From Apiospora phragmitis (Eukaryota; Ascomycota; Sordariomycetes; Amphisphaeriales; Apiosporaceae), in the NCBI GenBank assembly GCA_038363925.1, contig JAQQWL010000018.1, positions 186,001 to 250,000 on the forward strand: a DNA stretch of 64,000 nt, in the 5' to 3' direction. Below the pieces are notes generated by a model. That model had not been told where the DNA came from, did not search any database, and worked only from the letters and a program-made list of their open reading frames with translations. Below, piece by piece: positions 56,918 through 64,000 of the stretch. A program made the position numbers and the translations under genes. Numbering within the stretch: the stretch's first letter is position 1; each line of letters starts with the position of its first letter.

Positions 56918-58243
56918 CTAGATTTTGACCCCTATGCCCGGATTCTCTAGCATCTCGACGATCTGATCTATTGCGATATCGAGTGCCTTTCCACTCATAT
57001 AGTCAAACCCGCTGAACGCTCGTGTGTGCTCGTCCCAAGAGATCTGAACAGGGAATCCCTCTCCGGCTGGTCGCACCGCAAGGGAGAGGCATGACAGTTT
57101 GGGGCCCTTCCCGGAAAGGCAGGCCTGTAGCGGTGGGATAGAGAGATAAGGCCATACCGATCCCCAATGCGTATTTATCACCTCCATCTACTTCATATTT
57201 CTTAACAACGCACTGTTTCCTCCAATATAGATTCCAATATCTACATAGTGGGATTGGCGCAATTTCGTGTACCATCTCTCCCTTCTCCCAACTTGTGTTT
57301 ATCGGTCGGTACCCTACCTATTGAACCTTGTACGTTGTTTTCTCGAAGTCGTAGTCAAGTATCTCAAAGACATGACACTTCAGAGAGCGAATCCCACTCT
57401 TTTTCAAGCATGTATCTCGGCCCTTTCTTTCATCCCAGAAATCATATAGGAGTGAGTCGTCCGTGCGCTGCACCTCTTCTTCGCCCGTCCATTCTGTTTG
57501 GCCACCGGCCTCGACTTCTATTCCGAAAAGATACACTTGCCTAGGCTCTTTGGTAGTCGTACGGTGAGCAATGCTAACGGTTTCTTTAGGCATGTGCGGA
57601 ATCACCACGTCGATAAGGACAAAGATGATCCCCTCCTTCGCGACATCCTCTCACAAAGGCTTCTGCAATGAATCTTCTAAGCTGTTCCATTGATGAATCT
57701 ATAGTATCTCGCTCTCCTAAAAGTAACGGAAACGCAGGATGTGTCTTTGTAAGGGAATATCTAGATCTGCATGGCCCTCTATGCGCTTCGCATGCTTTAC
57801 CTGCTCTTATCCTCCGCCAAAGTTGGCGACGCTATCTGCTGTAGTACTAGCTCTTCCACGATCCCCACCGACCTCTGAAGCAGGACAAGTGCTTTATGTA
57901 TATTTGCAAGTAGCCTGTAGAGATTTCCAGCTTCGGAGGACAATCGCTCCTCTGGGGTGAATCTCGACGTGCTGGACAAATCCTCGTTATCGGTCGAGGG
58001 GCTGGGCTGCTCTGGTATAGCGAAGCTGCTCTTGTCTGAGGCTGAGTCATCGATAAAATCCTTGAGGCTACCTGGGCTGTCTAGCACATCACTAGAGCAA
58101 AAGCGAGGTTGTTGAATCTGTCCTTCCTGGGAGGCGCTGTCGAGACCCCTGAACATGGCCGGGCTGAAATTTAATTCGCCGTAGTGATGACCAACGTCTC
58201 TATATCCACCCGGGCGCTTCTGGTATCCCACCCGCGAACACAC
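56918..58243 (-). CDS. hypothetical gene, exon structure unresolved
   Basis: Three minus-strand frames look protein-like and probably belong together. The first (58243-57797) is Ser/Pro/Glu-rich with RLLANIHKALVLLQRSVGIV. The second (57608-57318) holds QVYLFGIEVEAGGQTEWTGE and LKCHVFEILDYDFEKTTY. The third (57187-56918) reads LSLAVRPAGEGFPVQISWDE, then GFDYMSGKALDIAIDQIVEM and a stop. Possible introns lie between them (a GTACAA donor near 57325 and TAG acceptor near 57240), but no single splice set keeps all three in frame, so either an exon or a frameshift is missing. The middle ORF lacks a clear start. Family unknown. Confidence 0.35.
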
Positions 58244-58689
58244 TTGGCTTTATTAACGTGTTCCAGTAAGATGCTGGCGATGCTGCCCGCGCTGAATTCC
58301 GACCCTGTTTAATATGGCCACATCCACCGATTAGCTCTAAGCGAGGCGTACGAGTGCTTGCAGTGGGTACAGTGTCGGTGGACCACTACCCCTTACCGCC
58401 CCGGGGCTGCCGGGCGTGATTCCATCATTTTTAATGCATTATATAGTATACGGGTTTAAATGTATAGGCTCTTATGCTTCAAAGGGTGACATTCGCTTGT
58501 AATATTTGATGCAGGTTGGTTACATGGACTCAGGAGGCCTTGCTTTCGGCGAAGACCCCAGGAACTGAGACAGTACTCAGGTCGGGGAACAGTGGTAACG
58601 AATGGGATGCAGATAGTGGCTGACGGTGGATGTTGTCTATTATTGAAGAAGTAGGATGTGACGCACAGCACACTCTCTATTAAAGTCGT

Positions 58690-58875
58690 GATGACTTGGA
58701 AAATATTCTTGCGATGGATGGCAAGAAATACATGCCCAAAGATCCATCCAGATTTTTATTCTTAGTATTTACACTGGTCCGAGGCTATTCGTCTTGTTAC
58801 CTGGCATAATCCCCTCCTGCCATGACCTTGCGATGTCCTAGGTCAAGCTGTGAGCTGGATACATTCGATCCTCAC
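58690..58875. repeat. weak relative of the 4.6/53.4 kb repeat
   Basis: Blocks attcttgcgatggatggcaagaaat, ccaaagatccatccagat, cttagtattta and gctggatacattcgatc resemble the 4730-4850 part of the repeat in order, but with large gaps. Confidence 0.4.
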
Positions 58876-58977
58876 AGAAAGAAACACACTCTTGAGCTTA
58901 TCAAAGAATAAGGCCAAGGACTCCCTCGCTATGGCCCGTACAGGTTCGGGACTGAATCAAGGACAGACCCCAGTGTG

Positions 58978-59652
58978 ATGCAGACAAGGGTGTACATGCC
59001 TCCGCTAACAGGGACGACCAGGGGTCAGTTGACAGGTCTGTCCTGCATTAGGACGAACCGTAACAGGCAGCTGGACAGCGCTTTGAGCTCAGTACTGATT
59101 TGGTCATTCGACCTGCGTGAACCACAAGTTGGAACCTGCTGCCAGCAAAGGTCCCGGAGAACACAAGGTACACATCCGGATCGTGACAGAAGCATCCTCG
59201 ACAACTACGATAGCCGGAAAGGACATACGGCCACAGTCCGCTTAAGGTTGTTTGGGTACTTCATGGAAGGTCCGCACAGCAGTCCTCGTGGAAAGGCTTG
59301 GTGCCTGATGAGCGAAATTCCTCGTTCATCTGTCCACAAGGACTTCCGGAAGACTGCTCAATCAGATACCTTGTTTAAAGTTCGGTCCTTCACGACAGGT
59401 CGAATGAGCAAATTAGCACTGTGCTCTCCGCAACATGCTCGCTCTAGGCCTCGGCCTTTGCTGTACCTTGCGCACTACCTCTTGCTCCCTATCTTTCCCC
59501 CGAGTAAGAGGGAGTATAACAGACAGATATGTAACCCTGCAGAGCAGCTGTACCGCTATGGCAGCAGCGCAGACGGGCTTCCTTCTTCCTCTGGCTCGCC
59601 CTACGCCAAGAAGGCGTCTACTCTTGCACAAGTGCCGCGTAGTGATCCTTGA
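58978..59652 (+). CDS. dubious open frame, 224 codons
   Basis: An ATG-started frame (MQTRVYMPPLTGTTRGQLTG) runs to a TGA at 59650. It is basic and low in hydrophobic clusters, with no recognised motif. A second long frame overlaps it on the same strand (59435-59758) and one on the other strand (59739-59413), so chance openness is possible. Recorded because of length only. Confidence 0.22.
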   Translation: MQTRVYMPPLTGTTRGQLTGLSCIRTNRNRQLDSALSSVLIWSFDLREPQVGTCCQQRSRRTQGTHPDRDRSILDNYDSRKGHTATVRLRLFGYFMEGPHSSPRGKAWCLMSEIPRSSVHKDFRKTAQSDTLFKVRSFTTGRMSKLALCSPQHARSRPRPLLYLAHYLLLPIFPPSKREYNRQICNPAEQLYRYGSSADGLPSSSGSPYAKKASTLAQVPRSDP

Positions 59653-59759
59653 GCTGATAGCCATGATTCCTACCGCAATAATGCCCACCTGCCCGATACT
59701 CTCCATCGAGAACACTGGCTCGTGCGTAAGCTCGGCCAAGAAATCAATGTATGGGTAAA

Positions 59760-60875
59760 GCCCAACCCAATGCCGCGAATGAACAATATGGGAACTCTCG
59801 TCCTTGAATTATGTTGCCGGTGCCAATAGGTGAGTTTCTCAGAGGGACTGCAGTGTGGAGTGAGAATCATAAAGGGCCGTGGGGGAAAAACAGAGGGCAA
59901 GAAGCGAAATGATGTGCGGTAAAGGGAGAATGAGGAGGACCACAAATACAACGAGGCAAGTGTATCAACTGCAAAAATACACTATTTAGAGCAGTTAGTC
60001 CAACCACATTGGTGATACATAGGTCCTGCATGAGTGAACTGATAAGATACCACGTCAAGCTTCGATGTAGCATCTGAACTCTATCGAGTGTCAACCGGAG
60101 GGACCTTGCGCTGCCATACCCGAAGAAGAAGGTCCTCCCCATCAGCTTCCTTGGCCCATCACTCGACAGTTGAATGATGCATACGTTACATCGTTCGCCA
60201 CCTCACATTATGGGAACGCATGCAATGAGGTACCTTGTCAATTTCTATGGATCCACTTCACAGCCCTTATGAAATCCTCTTGCTCCAACCGAGCCACAGG
60301 AGGTTTCTGTGTTCCCTGGCACGAACGAAGCAATGAAGACTATGCCATCCAAGTTCTCCGAGAAGCTGTTCCTGGAGCTTGCTCAGTTATATCAGCGTGC
60401 TCAAGCCAATCGGGACTTTGCCACGAAAGCTCTATTAGGTCAACTCTGCTGTTCAGGTACAAGGTCTGTCATGCGGCCAATCTGTTCAAAACCAGGGAGT
60501 GGATAACAACCGCTATATAAATATCCTGGTCCTGCAATGTGACAGTGATAGTCTGTAGAATAGTAGTGTCAGGGCACAACAGTTTGCCCAAACCAAAAGA
60601 ATTTTCAGGACTATCTTGAGCGTCCCGTTTGCACTTCTAACCTCTCTACTCTTCACTCGGATCTATGCAGTACAGGTCGCCCATTGAAGATCGCTGCATC
60701 CAGCACTTTTCCAAACCCACTACGATGTTACCGATAGTAGGCTTAGACTAGGGGCTCTACGTGGAGTTATTACTTATGGGGAGCAAGCCGACCCTTGAAC
60801 TCCAGTTATGGTATTGGCCAGTCTACTACAGTAGGCGGAAACCGGAGTCATTTCCCGTACCATAGCCATAAACCG
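59760..60875. other. no gene recognised
   Basis: Short frames only. This includes the upstream region of the 60.9 kb gene. Confidence 0.35.
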
Positions 60876-60879
60876 GTGA

Positions 60880-61500
60880 ATGTTCATCGAAATCCTCCAG
60901 CGTGATGTTCATACGTGGGTAAATAAATGCGGGGACAACTCGAACCTGGTCCATACTGTGACAAGCGTTATATATCAGAGCTTCTTTGCGAGCAAGGATT
61001 GGTTTAGCAAGGCTGTCGAACTAGGTGCAAACCCTGTCTTTTTAGGTTTCGGCCTTACTGACAGGATGGACGAGGTTGATGGCACACACGAACTCGCGGT
61101 GATGTCCATGGACTGGTCCGGCGATCTAACTTCTAAAGAGCTGCTCAAAAGTCTTCTTCCTGCGGAACGGTTTGATCAGAAGCTCGGCTTGTATTATCCC
61201 AAAGAATCGAAGATCGCTTTGAACATCTGGGAATCCTTCAAAAGAGACGACGCCACAATGGTTACTAGGCTTGATAAGCTATTCCGACATGACGGAAATA
61301 GAATCAAGACCGCGATATTATATTACAATAAAGGCAAAGGGCATTATGAGGAAGTCGAGGCGGAACACGAGCTACCGTGGGATGAGAGATATACTGTCGA
61401 CCTACCTCTGTGTAGCACCAATGATGGTACGAAGAGCCTCGATTGGAACTTTTGCCTTTATAAAGGGAAACGTCCAGTCGATGGCTATTCATCCACTTAA
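60880..61500 (+). CDS. conserved protein of unknown family, paralogue of the 33.2 kb gene
   Basis: A single-exon frame of 206 codons starts at ATG 60880. After a divergent first 40 residues it follows its paralogue at 33225-33800 almost without gaps: DWFSKAVELGANPVFLGFGL, PAERFDQKLGLYYPKES, NIWESFKRDDATMVTRLDKL, GKGHYEEVEAEHELPWDERY and WNFCLYKGKRPVDGY. Acidic and aromatic residues are well conserved. No signal peptide or membrane helix is present. Most differences are single substitutions and the frame is intact, which argues for constraint. Function unknown. Confidence 0.75.
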   Translation: MFIEILQRDVHTWVNKCGDNSNLVHTVTSVIYQSFFASKDWFSKAVELGANPVFLGFGLTDRMDEVDGTHELAVMSMDWSGDLTSKELLKSLLPAERFDQKLGLYYPKESKIALNIWESFKRDDATMVTRLDKLFRHDGNRIKTAILYYNKGKGHYEEVEAEHELPWDERYTVDLPLCSTNDGTKSLDWNFCLYKGKRPVDGYSST

Positions 61501-61849
61501 CTCGGTATATAGCTACTGCGGCACACGGTAAAGAAGTAAGCACAGCGTTGCTTCAAATGCGGCGGGACGAGATGGAAAATTTGACTCCTCCCAACCGTGA
61601 TTCTGTCTTGGAAAGCCATGTGTTGCTGTAATGGTATGATTAGTGGCTGGGTACTATCATCGGAGAAGAAATGGTGGGCGGTGCGACTTCCTATAGGGTC
61701 CAGTGGGAGCCGACCTTCGAACCTGATAGCAATCTGGTGGAGATGACCGAGCTGGTCCAGGAGTGGAGGCTGAAGCTTCGAATGCGGAGTGGACGATTGT
61801 ACACAGAAAGGAGCAGGGTGGGATCCGCAGGAACTCCTGTGCTGCACGG

Positions 61850-61915
61850 TGCAGGCGCCAAAGAGCAGTCGAATTACTCTCGATTGTTTGACAGCCGCCA
61901 TGAATGCCAAGAAAC
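61850..61915 (-). repeat. short dispersed repeat D, copy 2
   Basis: Inverted match to 38300-38365; see that entry for the shared bases. It lies just to the left of repeat A copy 5. Confidence 0.55.
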
Positions 61916-61974
61916 AAGGTGGGAAAGGTGCCGTAATGCCTCTTGTTGATGGGCGTTTCGCGAGAACATAACAA

Positions 61975-62300
61975 GACTAGTAGCCCGCCCCACGTAGCGC
62001 AGCTGCTTTCTCCTGTAGCTGAAGAGACTAGCCATCCCCTTAACCCGCTTCCTTCACCTCCCTTCAATATTCATACTATTTCGGAACGTGAGCCGAACAT
62101 CAATAGCTTCCATGCAATAGTCAGTCACCACAATCAGCCTTTAATACAGGTAGTAAACCTTCAGCTTCTATATGCTACCAGAAATTTTACCGCCAAGGCC
62201 GCGAGGTTTCTCTCCCGTACGCAAAAGCATTGCCATTTGTACCTCGGTCGTTTGTCTTCTCCATACAAGGCTAGGCCCGCCTCTCGACACTGTTGTCAGG
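61975..62300 (-). repeat. dispersed repeat family A, copy 5 (inverted)
   Basis: The reverse complement follows copy 1 and copy 4: gtacgggagagaaacctcg, gaagctattg.tgttcggctcacg, atgaatattgaagg, gaagcgggttaagggg and tacgtggggcgggc. Its right end overlaps the stop codon and last codons of the bZIP-like gene. Confidence 0.7.
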
Positions 62301-62771
62301 CGGCAAAGACGACATGTCAAACGACTGCTTCATAGAGGCCGCAGCATCACTGTCTGTAGAGTTTGCTCTATCGCTGATGATGTCCTCGGGCCATCGTGCA
62401 CTACACTCCGCGCCATCTCCGAAAAGTGCTGGATTCATCGTATGGGGCCATGGCGGACAGAGGTCGGATAGGTCGCTCATGTTGTACGCGCTTGGAAAAG
62501 CCGCAGACGCAAGTAAAGCAGGGTCAATCGACTCCGAACCAGCGAAATGCAGATTAGGGGACTTGATGATGAGCAGAGTCAGATCGCTGATTTCAGTTCT
62601 CATCTTCCGTATCTCATCACGCAGTCCCTCTATTGTCGCCCTCATCTGCAAAATATCTTCCGCCTTCCGTGCACGAGTAGCCCTAGCTGCATCGCGATTC
62701 GTCTGGCGTCTTTTTTCGGGACCTGTGGATTGTGTAGCGGGCACAGTACTGAGAAGCAGCTGGTCTCCCAT
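62271..62771 (-). CDS. bZIP-like protein
   Basis: An ATG-started frame of 166 codons. Residues 18-60 read GPEKRRQTNRDAARATRARK, which fits the bZIP basic region (N-x2-A-A-x2-T-R), followed by a short leucine/methionine heptad zone (ILQMRATIEGLRDEIRKMRT). The zipper is imperfect, with isoleucine and methionine in several heptad positions. The remainder has an aromatic/proline patch (LCPPWPHTMNPALF) and ends DMSSLPPDNSVERRA. It may be a short fungal bZIP regulator. The C-terminal codons recur in degenerate form at 36.0 kb. An upstream exon cannot be excluded. Confidence 0.65.
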   Translation of the reverse strand: MGDQLLLSTVPATQSTGPEKRRQTNRDAARATRARKAEDILQMRATIEGLRDEIRKMRTEISDLTLLIIKSPNLHFAGSESIDPALLASAAFPSAYNMSDLSDLCPPWPHTMNPALFGDGAECSARWPEDIISDRANSTDSDAAASMKQSFDMSSLPPDNSVERRA

Positions 62772-62839
62772 CGTCTTCGCCGTCCTTGAAGTTGCGAAGG
62801 ACAGGGTTTCGAGGTTTGCTGGTGGTAGAGGAAGGTGAA

Positions 62840-63220
62840 GAGAAAATGGAAGGAGATCAATTACTCAAAGATGTATAGGCTAAAGCTCGTTCAGTATGGC
62901 CAAGATGTTTCTTTGATTATGTTCCCTCTTTATAATAGTTGCCTGCGGTTCGTTATACTGGAAAAGCCCTCCTGCTTCCTTCATCGGTACGATGTGAGAC
63001 TATATGTACAATACCAGCAGGCGTATGTGCCCTCGTATTTCGTCGCATACTTCCCACACCTGCATCAGAGCAGAAACCACGAGACAAGGAGCTACTACTG
63101 TGCTGCTCCGACACTACCCCCTTCAGTGTTCATATCTCTACTCCAAACAATACGAGATCCCAGTTCTGCTTTCACAGTCGCACTTTTCGCACGGTGCATG
63201 TAAAACAACTTGCAGCTCGA
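62840..63220. other. no gene recognised
   Basis: Upstream flank of the bZIP-like gene; no motif-bearing frame. Confidence 0.35.
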
Positions 63221-63229
63221 TCCCGCCTC

Positions 63230-63840
63230 GCGGCCGTGTCCCACCGCTCGTGCGTCGGGTTCCAGTACGCGAGCGCGCTGAAGATGTCGCAGTACCGCCC
63301 GAGGTCGCGCGTCGGCCATGGACGTCAGCTATTCAAAGCGGCTCCGTCAAATTTCTGGACCTTCTTGAGGCGTGTTTCTGAATGTCCACTGAGCTACAAA
63401 AGCGTCTCGCGGAACGGTAGATATAGCAAGTGCTAGCTTGCGGGTGTGAAATGTAGCTGACATGATGAGCTCGAGTTGGGTGGAAGTGATCTCGCCAGGG
63501 CACTTGCTGGTCTGGTTCTAGGAGCCATGTTGGCGAAAAGGATTCGAAAAAGATTTCTGGCCCAGCTTCTCTTAAAGAGGAGAAGTTCTCGAGATTGGGC
63601 AGTTGACCCGAATGACGCGGGGTCACCACGCTGCTTTCCAGGGGACCTGGCCCGCTAGTCGCGCTAGTGCGCCATTGCTGCTCTTCCGACTCTGCGGGCA
63701 ACTATGGAAGCCAGGACCGGAAACAGCCCACGAGAGTCTTCGAGCTTAAGCAGCAAAAGGCACCACTGTATGTTACTGGATAATTCTGGTTCCATTCGAA
63801 AGCGGCGCACCTCGACTCCGAGGACGGCTCGGCCCGTCCT
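63230..63840 (-). repeat. inverted copy of 51690-52375
   Basis: The reverse complement follows the 51.7-52.4 kb segment block by block, including the 5' flank of MADS-like gene 1. Whether it extends past 63840 to the window end is unclear. Confidence 0.85.
63232..63322 (-). pseudogene. MADS-like domain fragment
   Basis: On the minus strand, in a frame different from the longest local ORF, the codons read DLGRYCDIFSALAYWNPTHE, nearly identical to DLGRYCDVFSALAYWNPTHE of MADS-like gene 1. The preceding KVRKSGL codons are missing and the following sequence is unrelated, so this is a truncated third copy. Confidence 0.85.
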
Positions 63841-64000
63841 CGGTATCCACTCTAGGGGTAGACAAATTATCTGGGCTCCGTGTCTTCTCGTATCTTTGCA
63901 GTGCCCGGAGTATCTTCCTGCGCCTCTTTCGTTTTGCTCTGGTCATAATACGGGGAGTCCAAATTATTGACCATGTCAAATGTGGATATACGGTCGGAAA

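Noticed and set aside
1..64000. CRISPR array, operon, Shine-Dalgarno or prophage signals
   Set aside because: Introns and fungal gene families show this is eukaryotic DNA; the 30/33-bp array is a contiguous minisatellite without unique spacers.

Overview
The window looks like nuclear DNA of a filamentous ascomycete (Pezizomycotina, probably a Sordariomycete). Recognisable genes are split by introns of about 44-66 bp with GT...AG borders and CTAAC-like branch sites. The families present are typical of such fungi: a Frizzled/Smo-like fungal GPCR, a VPS1/Mx-like dynamin, a mitochondrial PP2C, an FtsJ-fold methyltransferase, an F-box-like protein, C2H2 regulators, a PDR-type ABC transporter relic and a Tad-like LINE relic. 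I cannot name a species.

The region is gene-poor and mosaic, as expected of an accessory or lineage-specific block. 0-5 kb: dispersed repeats, a small secreted acidic protein, an ABC transporter piece and a LINE ORF1 piece. 5-11.3 kb: an intact C2H2 regulator, a multi-pass membrane protein convergent with a small secreted Cys-containing protein, a chromodomain protein, a TPR (NLR-type) scrap and an F-box-like gene. 12-21 kb: a two-exon hypothetical gene, a PP2C and an FtsJ-like methyltransferase that each carry one frameshift, and the ruined 3' end of a DDX60/Ski2-like helicase. 24.5-27 kb: an intact seven-exon dynamin. 29.8-38.8 kb: stitched fragments, an intact GPCR with a GC-AG intron, the first member of an unknown paralogue pair, a dead C2H2 gene, a partial copy of the GPCR 3' exon and half of a Ras-like GTPase. 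39-44 kb: a RING-H2 gene and two hypothetical genes among repeats. 45.4-47.1 kb: a higher-order minisatellite and a long polypyrimidine tract. 50-55.4 kb: diverged repeats and two convergent genes sharing a MADS-like segment. 56.9-64 kb: uncertain ORFs, the second member of the unknown paralogue pair, a bZIP-like protein and an inverted segmental copy of the 51.7-52.4 kb region.

Two themes recur. First, many pieces are partial copies of other pieces in the same window, including introns, so duplication was at the DNA level. Secondly, several otherwise convincing genes (PP2C, FtsJ, RING, C2H2) each need a single-base correction to read through, and the helicase relic has TAG codons where CAG is expected. 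This fits RIP-like decay plus small indels. Raw-read indel errors are not excluded, although the dynamin, GPCR and both MADS-like genes read cleanly over long stretches. The genes do not form an obvious pathway; the window is best read as a turnover zone with a few conserved genes embedded in it. All splice sites, family names and similarity statements come from reading the sequence by eye.
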